From assembly GCF_014353015.1 (NCBI RefSeq), contig NZ_CP060704.1:2753001-2817000 (forward strand): DNA of 64,000 nt, given 5' to 3'. Shown in pieces: positions 30,829 through 41,086 of the stretch (the first letter of the stretch is position 1; each line of letters opens with the position of its first letter). The translations under genes and the position numbers were made by a program. Below the pieces are notes generated by a model. It did no database searches, had not been told where the DNA came from, and worked only from the letters and a program-made list of their open reading frames with translations. This stretch comes from Chitinimonas koreensis (GTDB taxonomy: Bacteria > Pseudomonadota > Gammaproteobacteria > Burkholderiales > Chitinimonadaceae).

Positions 30829-31664
30829 CTTGACCGCTCCCGCCGTAATCCCCGAATCAGCTGCCGCGAAGCGAACACATAAAGCAGCAGCACCGGCAGC
30901 ACCGCCAGCGAGAGCGCGGCCAGCACCGCGTTCCAGTCGGTGGTGTACTGGCCGATGAACTGCTGCACGCCGAGCGTGACGGTCTGAGTCGCCTCGCCCG
31001 GCGCCAGGATCAGCGGGAACCACAGGTCGTTCCAGATCGGCACCATGGTGAACACCACCACGGTAGCCACGGCAGGCCGGATCAGCGGCAGCACGATCTG
31101 GAAGAAGATGCGGAATTCGCCGGCGCCATCGCAGCGGGCGGCGTCCTTGAGTTCCTGCGGGATCTGCCGGATGAACTCGCCGAGGATCAGGATCGCCAGC
31201 GGCAGGCCCTGCGCCACGTAGACCAGCACCAGGATGGTCAGGGTGTTGACCAGGTCCAGCTTCACCGCCAGCTCGAGGATGGACACCGTGCCGAGCCGGA
31301 TCGGCACCATGATGCCGAAGGCGAGGTAGAGCGCCAGCCAGCGGTTGCCGCGGAAGCGGTACTCGGCCAGCGCCCAGGCCGCCATCGCGCCGAACAGCAG
31401 GATCAGCGCCAGCGAGGCCAGCGTGACCGTCAGACTGTTGCCGAAGAAATGCAGGAAGGGCGACTTGTCGAGCACCTTGTGGAAGCCGATCAGCGAGAAG
31501 GTCTCGCCGGTCGGCAAGGCCAGCGGATCGTCGAAGATCGCGTCGCGGCGCTTGAAGGCGTTGATCAGGATCAGGCCGAGCGGGAACAGCGCGAGCAGCG
31601 TGTAGCCGGCCAGGATCAGGTGGGTGAAGGCGGCGGCGCCGAAGCGGCCGATCGGTTTGCTCAT
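30826..31664 (-). CDS. ABC sugar transporter permease, MalG type (apparent frameshift)
   Basis: Inner-membrane permease of a CUT1 (carbohydrate uptake 1) importer. It begins MSKPIGRFGAAAFTHLILAGYT with six hydrophobic segments, and the EAA-type cytoplasmic loop ELKDAARCDGAGEFRIFFQI docks the ATPase. Near the 3' end the frame passes ASRQLIRG and then runs on into unrelated sequence. The next frame supplies ITAGAVK and a stop at 30826, as usual for MalG-like proteins. One base is missing in the C-run 30850-30853 (plus strand), and the corrected length is 279 residues. Neighbours are the MalF-type permease and binding protein. No MalK-like ATPase gene is in this window. Confidence 0.87.
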
Positions 31665-31710
31665 GGCCGGTTCTCCGGATCGATGGGGTATGCGCGCGCC
31701 ATGCCGATCC

Positions 31711-31777
31711 GCAGGAGCGGCGTCAGCCGCGAATGGTCGTGGCACACCCGACGATTCGCGGCTGAAGCCGCTCCTAC
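31711..31777. repeat. REP-like palindrome, family A
   Basis: Two inverted arms of the type GGAGCGGCTTCAGCCGCG (one substitution in the left arm), between the two permease genes. First of several copies. Confidence 0.85.
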
Positions 31778-31823
31778 AAAGGCATTCCTGCCCGCCGGCT
31801 TGTTCGAGTTCATGGACCGCCTC

Positions 31824-32737
31824 CTAGAACGCATGCCGCTGCAGGCGGCGCTGGACGGCGAAGGTGTAGACGCCGACGCCGGCCAGGATCACCAGGAACA
31901 TCGCGGTCGCCACCGCCGCGCCCATGGTCGGGCTGCCGACCTGGCTCTGGTAGCCGAAGAAGGTGCGGTAGAAATAGGTGCCGAGCAGGTCGGTGCTGAA
32001 GTTCGGCCCGGCGATCGCGCCCTTGACCGAATACACCAGGTCGAAGGCGTTGAAGTTGCCGACGAAGGTCAGGATGGTGACCAGGCCCAGCGTGGGCAGG
32101 ATCAGCGGCAGCTTGATGGTCCAGAAGATGCGCCAGGCCGAGGCGCCCTCCATCGTCGCGGCTTCGACGATGTCCTCGGGAATCGCGATCAGCGCGGCAT
32201 AGATCAGCATCAGCGGGATGCCGACGAACTGCCAGACCGAGATCAGCGCCAGCGTGAGCAGCGCGGTCTCCTCCTGCCCCAGCCACGGCGCGAACTGCTC
32301 GGCCAGGCCCACCCGGCCCAGCAGCGACTCGGCCACGCCCCACAGCGGCGACAGGATCAGCTGCCAGGTGAAGCCGACGATCACCACCGACAGCAGGGTC
32401 GGCAGGAACAGCGCGGTCCGGTAGGCCGCCCCGCCTTCACGCCCTTGAGCGACAGCAGTGCGGCCAGCATCAGGCCGATCGGGTTCTGCACGCACAGGTG
32501 GATCAGGAAGAACTTCAGGTTGTTGGCCATCGCGTTCCAGAAGCCGTCGGACCACTGCGGGTCGGTCAGCAGCTTCAGGTAGTTGGCGAGGCCGGCCCAC
32601 GATTGCTGGCCGCTGTCGGAGGTGGCGTAGAAGCCCTGCCGCAGCGTATCGAGCAGCGGATAGGCGCTGAAGGCGGTGTAGATCAGGCAGGCCGGCGCCA
32701 GGAAGACGACCAGGTGCCAGGTGGTGTGGCGTTTCAT
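31824..32737 (-). CDS. ABC sugar transporter permease, MalF type (apparent frameshift)
   Basis: Second permease of the CUT1 importer. Start ATG 32737 (MKRHTTWHLVVFLAPACLIY) follows CAGGAG. After LSLKGVK at about 32434 the original frame degenerates, and the next frame continues AAYRTALFLPTLLSVVIVG to the stop at 31824. A CC pair (plus strand 32434-32435) should be CCC, and the corrected protein has 304 residues. The EAA loop EAATMEGASAWRIFWTIKLP is intact. It pairs with the MalG-type permease and probably receives disaccharides or short oligosaccharides from the binding protein at 32972-34222. Confidence 0.87.
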
Positions 32738-32799
32738 GCGCAACTCCTGTGGAAAGCGCCGGGCCCACGGGCCGGCCAGGCGGGTCGAGCATCGTCCCC

Positions 32800-32866
32800 G
32801 TAGGTCGGGCTTTATGCCCGACTGCGATCCCGGCCGAGGATGCCGTCGGGCTAAAGCCCAATCTAC
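32800..32866. repeat. REP-like palindrome, family B
   Basis: Arms GTAGGTCGGGCTTTATGCCC and a diverged inverse ending AAGCCCAATCTAC. Second palindrome family of this genome. Confidence 0.75.
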
Positions 32867-32890
32867 GCCGCGGTATCGGCAGCCAAATCC

Positions 32891-32955
32891 GTAGGAGCGG
32901 CTTCAGCCGCGAACAGTGCGAAGCCTCCACCCTTCGCGGCTGAAGCCGCTCCTAC
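32891..32955. repeat. REP-like palindrome, family A
   Basis: Perfect arms with core GGAGCGGCTTCAGCCGCG and its inverse, separated by about 20 bases, 25 bases after a family B copy and just before the binding protein's stop. Confidence 0.9.
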
Positions 32956-32971
32956 GCGGGTCATCGCCGGC

Positions 32972-34222
32972 TCAAGGCTTGGCCGGCTTGTACCATTTCG
33001 CGAAGCCGGCCTGGATGCGCGCCGCCGCATCCTTCGGCGCCAGCTTGCCGTTGATGACCTGGGCGTTGACGTTCCACAGCTCGTTTTCCATGTTCGGCTC
33101 GCCGCGATTGAGGATCTGCGCATTGAGACGGATGGTGGAGGCGCAGCGCTTGCGCCAGTCGAGCATCTGCTTGGCCAGCGGGTCCTGCACGGTGATCGGG
33201 TGGTTCGACAGCGAGAAGAAACCGGTGACCTTGTTGGTGTACAGGTCGGCGAATTCGGCCGAACCGAGCCACTGGATGAAGGCGTAAGCGTCGGCCTTGT
33301 TCTTCGACTTGCTGTTCACGCCCATGCCGATGTCGGTGTGGTCGGAGATGTAGCACTTGTCGCCGGCGCGCGGCACCGGCGGCGGGAACGCGCCGATGTC
33401 GAAGGTGGCGTTCTGGCGGTAGTAGGCGATGTCCCAGGAACCGGCCGGCACCATGGCGGCGCGGCCCGACGAGAACAGGATCTGGCTGTCGCCGTAGGTC
33501 TGCGCCTGGTAGCCGCGGGCCAGGTAGGGCGCGAGCCGGCTTGCGAAATCGAAGGCGGCGACGAATTGCGGATCGGTGAAGCGCGCCGTGCCGGCGATCA
33601 GCGCGCGGCGGCCCTCCTCGCCCTTCCAGTACGGTGCGCCGAGGCCGGTGAACACGATCTGGCTGGTTTCCCACTGGTCGGCGGTGCCGAGCGCGACCGG
33701 CGTCTTGCCGGCCTTCTTCACCGCCTCGGCCACCTTGAAGAATTCTTCGGCGGTGGCCGGCGCCTGCAGGCCGAGCTGCTGGAACAGCTTGCGGTTGTAG
33801 AACACGCCGTGGATCACCGAGGCCATCGGCAGGCCGAACACCGTCTTGCCGTCGTCGGTCTGCCAGGCCACCTTGGCCGAGGCCGGGAAGTTCTCCAGGC
33901 CCGGCTTGCCGTTCAGGCTGTCGAGCTGGCCCTTCTTGTAGAGGTCGAGCGACTTGTCGAACGGACGCAGCGTGATCAGGTCGCCGGCGGTGCCGCCGGT
34001 CAGCCGCGCGGTCAGCGAGGAGTCGTATTCGGTCGGCGCGGTCGGCGCGAACTTGACCTTGATATCGGGATGGCGCTTGTTGAAGGCCGGGATCAGCACT
34101 TCCTCCCACAGCGTCTTGTCGTCGACGCGCCACGATTCGATGGTCAGGTTGCCGGCCTGGGCCAGGCCGCAGGCCAGCAGCGCGGCGACGAGGGTGGCAC
34201 GGATCGGATGTCTGATTTGCAT
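32972..34222 (-). CDS. ABC sugar transporter substrate-binding protein (CUT1)
   Basis: Periplasmic binding protein of 416 residues, family SBP_bac_1. Signal peptide RATLVAALLACGLAQA precedes the mature GNLTIESWRVDDKTLWEE. ATG 34222 is chosen because it gives a clean signal peptide and has GAGGAA upstream. The two lobes contain the usual segments GTAGDLITLRPFDKSLDL and FYNRKLFQQLG. Encoded upstream of the two permeases on the minus strand, so the operon order is binding protein, MalF type, MalG type. The ligand is unknown; in context a product of the PL8 lyases or a fucoside is likely. Confidence 0.92.
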   Translation of the reverse strand: MQIRHPIRATLVAALLACGLAQAGNLTIESWRVDDKTLWEEVLIPAFNKRHPDIKVKFAPTAPTEYDSSLTARLTGGTAGDLITLRPFDKSLDLYKKGQLDSLNGKPGLENFPASAKVAWQTDDGKTVFGLPMASVIHGVFYNRKLFQQLGLQAPATAEEFFKVAEAVKKAGKTPVALGTADQWETSQIVFTGLGAPYWKGEEGRRALIAGTARFTDPQFVAAFDFASRLAPYLARGYQAQTYGDSQILFSSGRAAMVPAGSWDIAYYRQNATFDIGAFPPPVPRAGDKCYISDHTDIGMGVNSKSKNKADAYAFIQWLGSAEFADLYTNKVTGFFSLSNHPITVQDPLAKQMLDWRKRCASTIRLNAQILNRGEPNMENELWNVNAQVINGKLAPKDAAARIQAGFAKWYKPAKP

Positions 34223-34424
34223 GGGTCGGTTCCTCGCTCCTGGGATTGATAGTTCTTGTTCCGGTGGCATCGCCGCCCTGCCCACCCATGATCGACAAGT
34301 CCAGTTCAAGCCGGGAAGGCAGGCCATTCTGGCGATTTATTCAATCAGCATAGCCAATGGCATTGTAATGGTATTCCCTTCTGGTGAGCTTGTCGGCTTT
34401 CACGATGCTTACGGCCATGAAAAA

Positions 34425-34451
34425 GCCACGGCCGGGTTTACCGGCCGTGGC
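34425..34451 (-). terminator. Rho-independent terminator after PL8 lyase 2
   Basis: 11-bp stem GCCACGGCCGG / CCGGCCGTGGC with a 5-base loop. On the minus strand it is followed by TTTTTC (plus-strand A-run 34420-34424), 28 bases after the lyase stop. Confidence 0.88.
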
Positions 34452-34478
34452 GGATTGCGAAGCGGGCCGCGCCGCCCG

Positions 34479-37420
34479 TCAGTAGTAGGTCACCACCAGC
34501 TTGGGCTGGGCGGTCGTCACGCCGTTCTCGCGCGCGGCGTACTCGACCCAGCCGTTGGCGCCGTAGTTGGCGGCGGCTTCGACGCGGATCGACAGCAGCT
34601 TGTCGCCGGCCAGCGCGGCGGCGGCCTGGTTGGTGACGTCGATCTGGGCCGTACTGCCCACCGCCGGCACGCTCCAGCTGCCGAGCAGGCTGCCGACCGC
34701 CGGCGCGTTGTTCCACGACAGCGTGGTCTCGCCCCAGCTGTCGCTGCTCGCCAGGTAGGCGTTGTGGGTCATCGCCGTGGTCTGGCCGACCGAGCTCGGC
34801 GCCAGCACCAGCCTGGCGCTGACGATAGTGCCGGCGATCGCGCCGAGGTCGAACTTGAGGAAGGCGCGCCGCGCATAGCCGACCCCGTCGTTCTTGATCG
34901 TCAGCGTGGCGGTCTGGCCGTAGTTGGTGTTGGCGTAGGTCCCGTCGCGCACGTAGGCATCGGCCACCGCGCCGAGGCTGGCCGTGCTGCCGTACTTGAA
35001 GCGCGCGACGTAGGACTTGCCGGCCGAACCGGCGACGTCGACGGCCAGCTTGATGGTCGGGCTCAGCTGCTGCACGGTGACGCCGGCATCGGCCGCCACC
35101 GCGGCGACCGCGGCGCGGTTGATCTCGATATTGATCGCGCCGGTCTGGGTCTGGGTCGGGTCGGCCACGCTGACCGCCAGGTCGTTGCCGCTTTCGCGCG
35201 TCAGCACCGAGGCCTTGCGGTCGCTGCTCAGGTAGGCCGTCCCGCCGACGTTGACGGTCTTGGCGGCGTTCTGCCAGAAGTTGGCGCCGACCAGGCCCAG
35301 CGCGGTCTCGCGCGCCGCGGTGGCAGCGGACGAACGCTCGAGGATCTCCACCGTCGGGTTCGCCGCGAAGGCCGCCGTCTGCGCCGCGCTGCGGCCGGGC
35401 AGGATCACCTGGCTGTAGGCCCCGGTCGCGGGGCTGACGCCCTGGTAGCTGGCCAGGCTGAGGAAGTGGTTGCTGACCGTGTCGGCAGTATTGCCGGCGT
35501 TGATCTGCGACCAGATGCCGCTGCGCGTCTCGCGCAGGCCGTAGACGGTCGGCGCATAGGGGAACCAGTAGCCGATGTCCGCACCCGGCACGCTGCCGGC
35601 CAGGTGGGCCCACTGCACCGACGGCATCGCCTCGCTCCAGCCCAGCGTGGTCGGCTTGGCCACGCCGTTGACGGTCAGCAGGTTGTTGCCGGACGCATTG
35701 AGCTTGCGGTTCTCGATGATGGTCTCGACGTTGACGCCGTCGGTGCTGCGGATGCCCGAGCCGGCCTGGACGATCTTGTCGCCGAACAGGAACCAGCTCT
35801 TCTTGGCCTGCAGGCTGCTGCCGGTGACGCCCGAGGCGGCGAAGTCGAGGCCGACCGCGGCGTAGCGGCCGTCGAGCTCGGCGCCGCCGGCGTAGTCGTT
35901 GACGTTCTCGTAGTCCTTCCACGGCACCGGCGTGCCGCTGCCGCTGCGGTCGGTGGTGGTGCCGGGCAAGCGGCTCATGTCGACCGTGGCCCAGTAGCCG
36001 TTCATGTACTGGGTCTGGTCGGCGTCGTAGAGCCAGCCGGTGCCCATGCCGGTCCACCAGCCCTTGATGTTCTCGCCGTTGCCGTACTCGAAGCTCGAGA
36101 TCCGCTTGGAGAACATCGCGATGTCGTAGGCGAAACCGGCCTCGCGCTGCACCACGCGGTCCTGGCTTGCAAACACATGGGTCTTGACCGGCTCGGCGGC
36201 GGCGCTTACCGCGTTGTCGGCCGCCAGCGCCTTGAGCAGCGCCAGATCGTAGAGGCCGATGCCGGCGTAGACGCCGGGCACGGCGGTCGCCACCGGGGCG
36301 TAGTAGCTGCTGCCGAAAGTGGTGTCGCGCTGCATCCAGCCCTTGACCGCGCGGCGGATCGCCAGCGCATCGGCCGCCGGCGCGCCTTGGGCCAGGAAGT
36401 TCAGCCCCACCGCGTTGCCGCGGCCGACGTTATGGCCGGTCGTGAACTGGCGGCTCGCGCCACGGCCCAGTAGTGAGTCGAGCATCGCGCCGTCGTAGAT
36501 GGCCGGGATATAGGCATCGCGTGCCCAAGCATAGACGTTGGAAATGTTGGGATCGGTGAAGGCCCAGCTCGAGCCGGCCAGCAGGTAGGTCAGCTTGCCC
36601 ACGTCGCTCAGCACCGCGCCGCCATAGCCGCCGAGGTAGGGCACCGCGCCGTGCTGGATGAAGGAGCCGTCGAGGTAGAAGCCGTCGCCGCTGGTGACGT
36701 AGGGCAAGGCGCCGCCGACCGCGTCGCGGCCCTGCACGAGCTTGGACGGCGACTTGCCGAGCACGCCGCGCATCAGCACCGGCCAGGCCTTGTCGAGCAG
36801 GTTGGCGCCGGTCTCGGTGGTCTGCACCGTGCCGTTGGGGTTGAGACGCTGGATCGGGTTGGGCACGAACTTGTCGATCGCCGCCAGGTAGTTGGCGATC
36901 TGGGTCGGACTGAGCTGGCCGTACATCAGCGTCATGGTGTCGACCAGCGACTGCGGCGTGCCGATATGCCAGTCCCACCAGTTGTTGTAATAGGTGACCG
37001 AGGGTTGTAGCGGTTGGCGTAGAGCCAGTCGAGGCCGGCCACGATGTCGGCCGCCAGCGCGGCGTTGCCGTACAGCGAGGAGCCGGAGGTCGAATAGGCC
37101 AGCGCCATTGCGTTGAGGCGGGTGTAGCTGCCGGTGACGTGGCTGGAATTGGTGGTGCTGGCCAGATCGCTCCAAAGGTAGGTGCGGCCGGCGGCGGTGT
37201 TCATGCCGCTCCAGTTGGCCTGGGCATTGCTGGCGATGGTGGCGAGCTGCGCCGCGATGTCGGGATCGGCGGTATTGGCGGCGCTGCCGCCGGTGAGCCG
37301 AGTCAGCCATTTCTCGCGCAGGCTGTCGTATTCGTCGGCCCATGCGGCGGGCGCCAGCAGCGCGAAGGTGCAGCAGAACGGCAGCAGGGAACGCAGGCGG
37401 CGTGCGGCAGGATGGTGCAT
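34479..37420 (-). CDS. PL8 polysaccharide lyase 2 with C-terminal DNRLRE-type domain (apparent frameshift)
   Basis: Starts at ATG 37420 with signal peptide SLLPFCCTFALLAPAAWADE. The first frame ends after LYANRYNP near 37003. The rest continues SVTYYNNWWDWHIGTPQSL to 34479. One base missing in the GGG at 37002-37004 (plus strand) explains it, and the corrected length is 980 residues. Catalytic residues are present: Asn in TETGANLLDK, His and Tyr in DGSFIQHGAVPYLGGYG. The C-terminal part (DAYVRDGTYANTNYG...QPKLVVTYY) is a DNRLRE/CBM96-type module as in the other two lyases. Paralogous to lyase 3 next door but not identical, so they may have different chain or linkage preferences. Confidence 0.9.
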
Positions 37421-37605
37421 GAGGTCGTCTCCATATGGGTCTGGCTGCGCCTCGTGGCGGGCGCACGAATTCCCGGAAATATTTTGGATGTACTCCCGTC
37501 CGTCAGGACGACGCTTTGCCCGGGCCTGAAGCTCAATGGAACGGCCATGCGAGGAGGCGACGGCGTGACGGCGGCGAGGGTCTGGCTCCCGAAAAGCGAC
37601 CTCAG

Positions 37606-37634
37606 CCGCGAACGGCGCGGACGGCCGTTCGCGG
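37606..37634. repeat. Inverted repeat between PL8 lyases 2 and 3
   Basis: CCGCGAACGGC / GCCGTTCGCGG, 11-bp arms with a 7-base loop, in the 271-base gap. Possibly a degenerate REP or a terminator for lyase 3 (minus strand) without a T-tract. Confidence 0.5.
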
Positions 37635-37691
37635 TAGACGCCGCTGCTGCGGAGGCATTCGGCGGGCCGCTGCGCGCCCGCCCTGTCCTGC

Positions 37692-40610
37692 TCAGTAGTA
37701 GGTCACGGCCAGCGTCGGCTTGGTCGTGACGGTGTGCTCGCGCGCCGGGTACTGCACCCAGCCCTCGCCGCCGTAATTGGCGGCGGAATCGATCAGGAAG
37801 CTGACCAGCTCGTCGCTGCCGGCCGCCGCCTGCACCGCCGCGGTGGCGTCGAACTCGGTCCAGGCGTTGAGGTCGGGTACGGTCCAGCTCGCCAGCAGCG
37901 TCGAGGTCGCCGGCTTGTTGTTCCAGCTGACCGTGGTCTCGCCCCAGCTGTCGGTCGGCACCAGGTAGGCCTGATGGACGATGCCGCTCGCCGTGCCCTT
38001 GTAGATCGGCGACAGCCGCACCTTGGCATTGACGATGGTGCCGACGATCGAGCTGAGATCGAAGCGCAGCAGGGTCTGGCGATCGTAGCCCGCGGCCTCC
38101 TTCTTCACCTCCGAGACCGCGGTGCTGCCGAAGTTGGTGTTGGCATAGCTGCCGCTGCGCACGTAGGCATCGGCCGCCACCGTCAGGTAGGCCAGCTTGG
38201 CCAGCTTGAAGCGGGCGCGGAAGGTCTTGCCGGCCGAGGCGTTGACGGCGATGGTCAGCTTGATGGTCGGCGTGAGCTGGTCGACGGTGACGCCCGGATC
38301 GACCGACAGCGCCTCGCCGGCGACGCGGAAGATCTCGACCTGGATGCTGCCGGTGTTGAGCTGGGTCGGATCGGCCACGCCGACTTCGAGCTCGCCGTTC
38401 GCCTCGACGAAGCTGACCGCGGCCTTCCGGTTGCTGCTGACGTAGCGATAGCCGTTGTCGTAGACCGTCTTGCTGGCGTCGTTCCAGAAATTGACACCAA
38501 CCACCTTGACCCCGCCGCTGGTATCGAGGATGGCGTGCGCATCGGCCGAGTTCTCCATCACCTTCACCGTCGGCGCGGCGGCATAGGCGGCCGTCTGCGC
38601 CGCCGTGCGGTTGGGCAGGATCACGTAGGCGTAGCTGCCGGCGGTCGGGTTGGTGCCGTGCTTGAACGCGAGGCTCAGGAAGCGGTTGGTCTGCTGCGGG
38701 TTGCCCAGCGGGTAGTTGAGCGTGTTGATGTCGCTCCAGTAGCCGCTGCGGCTTTCGCGCAGGCCGTCGATGCTGGCCGTGCCGGGGAAGAAGTAGCCGA
38801 TGTCCGATCCGGCCACGTTGCCGGCCAGGTGGGCCCACTGCACGCCGGCCATGCTCTCGCTCCAGCCGACCGAGCTGGACTTGGCGCTGCCATTGACGGT
38901 GAGCGCGTTGTCGCCGGCGGCATTGAGCTTGCGGTTGTCGACGATGGTCTCGACCGCGCGGCCGTCGGTGGTGGCGATGTTGGAGCCGAGCGCGACGATG
39001 CGGTCGCCGACGGTGAACCACGACTTCTTGCCCTTGAGCGCCGTACCGGTGACCTGGACGGTGTCGAACTGCATGCCGAAGGCCCCGTTGGCGCCGACGG
39101 TGGCGCCGCCGACCCAGGTCTGGGTGTTCGGGTAGTACTTGAAGTTGACCAGCGTGCCGCTCGAGCCGTCGGTGGTGGTGCCCGGCAGCCGGTAGCTGTT
39201 CACCGTCGGCCAGTAGCCGTCGCTGTACTGGGTCTGGTCGGCATTGTAGAGATAGGTCATGCCCAGGCCGGTCCACCAGCCGCGGGTGTTCTCGCCGTTG
39301 CCGTACTCGAAGGCCTGGATGCGCGGCGACGACAGGCCCAGGCCGAACACGAAGCCGGCGGCGCGGTGCAGCGGCCGGTCCATGCCGGCGAACATGTGGG
39401 TGTCGACTGGCTCCGGCGCCGCCACGACGCCGCTGTCGGCGGCGATGGCCTTGAGGTTGACGATGTCGGCCAGGCCCACGCTGTCGAAGTAGTTGGCGAA
39501 GCTGGTGTCGCGCTGCATCCAGCCCTTGGCGATGCCGTTGAGCAGCGCCGCCTTGTCGGCCGGCGCGCCCTTGGCCAGGCGGGCGAAGTTGGCGACGATG
39601 CCGCGGCCGGCGGTGTGGTCGGTCGAGTTGTGGCGGGCCAGCGCGCGGCCGCGCACCGCATCGAACTGGGCGCCGTTGTACATGAAGGGCTGGAAGGTCT
39701 CGGTCGCCCAGCGGTAGACGTTGGCGGCGTTGGGGTCGCTGAAGGCCCAGCTCGAACCGTTGAGCAGGTAGAACAGCGCGGTGGCGTCCGACAGCAGGAT
39801 GGCGCCGTAGGAGCCGACGTAGGCGACCCGGCTGTGCTGCACCAGCGAGCCGTCGGCGTAGAAGCCGTCGCCGCCGGTCACGTAGGGGAAGGCCGGAGCC
39901 ATCTCGTCGCGGGCCTGCGCGATCTTGGCCGACGACTTGCCGAGCACGCCGCGCAAGGCCACCACCAGCACCTTGTCGAGCAGGTTGGCGCCGGTCTCGA
40001 CGGCGGCCGCATTGCCCTCGCGCAGGCTCGGATCGGGCACGAAGCGGTCGATCACCGCGATCCAGTTGGCGCGCTGGGTGGCGCTGAGCTGGCCGTACAT
40101 CAGCACCATGATGTCGTCGAGCGCGATCGGCGAGCCGATCTCGGCGTTCCACCAGGTCAGGTTGCTGGCCACCGGCGTGCTCAGGTTGTACTTGTTGGCG
40201 TACAGCCAGTCGAGCCCGCCGACGATGTCGGCCGCCAGCGCGGCATTGCCGTACAGCGCGGTGCCGGGGGTGGCGTAGGCCAGCGCCATCGACTTGAGCC
40301 GGTTGTAGTGGGCGGTGATGGTGTCGCCCGAGTCGACCCACGGGTACAGGTCGTCCCACAGCGCGGGCCGGCCGGCGTCCTTGCGCAGCGTGCTCCAGTA
40401 GCCCTGAGCGGTATCGTTGATGACCAGCAGGCGCGCGGCGATGTCGGGATCGGACGTATCGAGGCCGGGGCCGCCGGTGAGCTGGGCCAGCCAGCGGGCG
40501 CGCAGGTCGTCGTATTCGTCGGCCAGTGCCGGCGGCGCCAGCAGCAGGGCGAACAGCAGGCCCGACAGATGCAACAGGGCCCGCCAGGAACGGGCGTTGA
40601 GGTTTTGCAT
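37692..40610 (-). CDS. PL8 polysaccharide lyase 3 with C-terminal DNRLRE-type domain
   Basis: An intact 972-residue secreted lyase. Start ATG 40610 (MQNLNARSWRALLHLSGLL) with GGAGAC upstream, and signal peptide ending APPALADE. The toroid domain has Asn in VETGANLLDK and His/Tyr in DGSLVQHSRVAYVGSYG, the PL8 catalytic set. Beta-sandwich domains follow, then a DNRLRE/CBM96-type module (DAYVRSGSYANTNFG to LAVTYY). Its frame is open upstream of 40610, but that extension lacks family similarity. It lies on the minus strand between lyase 2 and the CUT2 binding-protein gene, with a LacI-type palindrome about 265 bases upstream. Confidence 0.92.
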   Translation of the reverse strand: MQNLNARSWRALLHLSGLLFALLLAPPALADEYDDLRARWLAQLTGGPGLDTSDPDIAARLLVINDTAQGYWSTLRKDAGRPALWDDLYPWVDSGDTITAHYNRLKSMALAYATPGTALYGNAALAADIVGGLDWLYANKYNLSTPVASNLTWWNAEIGSPIALDDIMVLMYGQLSATQRANWIAVIDRFVPDPSLREGNAAAVETGANLLDKVLVVALRGVLGKSSAKIAQARDEMAPAFPYVTGGDGFYADGSLVQHSRVAYVGSYGAILLSDATALFYLLNGSSWAFSDPNAANVYRWATETFQPFMYNGAQFDAVRGRALARHNSTDHTAGRGIVANFARLAKGAPADKAALLNGIAKGWMQRDTSFANYFDSVGLADIVNLKAIAADSGVVAAPEPVDTHMFAGMDRPLHRAAGFVFGLGLSSPRIQAFEYGNGENTRGWWTGLGMTYLYNADQTQYSDGYWPTVNSYRLPGTTTDGSSGTLVNFKYYPNTQTWVGGATVGANGAFGMQFDTVQVTGTALKGKKSWFTVGDRIVALGSNIATTDGRAVETIVDNRKLNAAGDNALTVNGSAKSSSVGWSESMAGVQWAHLAGNVAGSDIGYFFPGTASIDGLRESRSGYWSDINTLNYPLGNPQQTNRFLSLAFKHGTNPTAGSYAYVILPNRTAAQTAAYAAAPTVKVMENSADAHAILDTSGGVKVVGVNFWNDASKTVYDNGYRYVSSNRKAAVSFVEANGELEVGVADPTQLNTGSIQVEIFRVAGEALSVDPGVTVDQLTPTIKLTIAVNASAGKTFRARFKLAKLAYLTVAADAYVRSGSYANTNFGSTAVSEVKKEAAGYDRQTLLRFDLSSIVGTIVNAKVRLSPIYKGTASGIVHQAYLVPTDSWGETTVSWNNKPATSTLLASWTVPDLNAWTEFDATAAVQAAAGSDELVSFLIDSAANYGGEGWVQYPAREHTVTTKPTLAVTYY

Positions 40611-40874
40611 GATGAAGTCTCCGTGTTTGAGGTACTGCACGCTGCCCACGCGCGGCCGGTCTGATGCCGGTCCTGTCGCGGGACGTCTGCCGGCCGGAGC
40701 CGGCGGTGCTGCTGCTCGCCATCGCGCCGCGCCAGGCGGATCAATGGGTGACGCGGTTCGGTCGCGGCGGTGCTCCTTTCCCGCCGGCCTTGGCCGGCAC
40801 CATCCAGGGTCGATCGGATCCCGCTGCCGTCGGCTGCGGGCGCGGCTCACGGCACCGCTTCTCGCCATTAAGGA

Positions 40875-40890
40875 TTGAAAACGTTTCCAA
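40875..40890. promoter_or_regulatory. LacI-type operator candidate upstream of PL8 lyase 3
   Basis: TTGAAAACGTTTCCAA, a near-perfect palindrome with the same AAACGTTT core as the sites at 11660 and 14235. It ties lyase 3 to the LacI regulators of this locus. Confidence 0.65.
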
Positions 40891-40943
40891 TGCTTCCCCG
40901 AGCGTCGGAAAACACGAAAACCCGGCCATCGGAAATGGGATTC

Positions 40944-41005
40944 GGAAACGGCTTCAGCCGCGAAGGCCTCGATCGCTCGAGACATTCGCGGCTGAAGCTG
41001 TTCCC
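40944..41005. repeat. REP-like palindrome, family A (degenerate)
   Basis: Arms GGCTTCAGCCGCGAA and TTCGCGGCTGAAGC are recognisable, while the outer bases have diverged. Confidence 0.75.
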
Positions 41006-41086
41006 CCGGCGCCCTGCCCGGCTGGGCAGGAGGGCGGCGGCGGAAGGAAACGGACGCCCCCGCGCGCACGGCGCGGGCCGGTGGGA

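Larger units (their letters stand above)
40611..41086. other. Intergenic region between PL8 lyase 3 and the CUT2 binding protein
   Basis: 476 bases with no gene seen. It contains a LacI-type palindrome (40875-40890) and a degenerate REP (40944-41005). Probably the promoter region of lyase 3. Confidence 0.6.

Noticed and set aside
34479..40610. Lyases 2 and 3 as a recent exact tandem duplication
   Set aside because: Catalytic segments and signal peptides differ at many positions, so they are older paralogues.
37734..40664. A 976-codon plus-strand open frame
   Set aside because: Antisense to PL8 lyase 3, which has signal peptide and catalytic motifs; no family similarity in the shadow.
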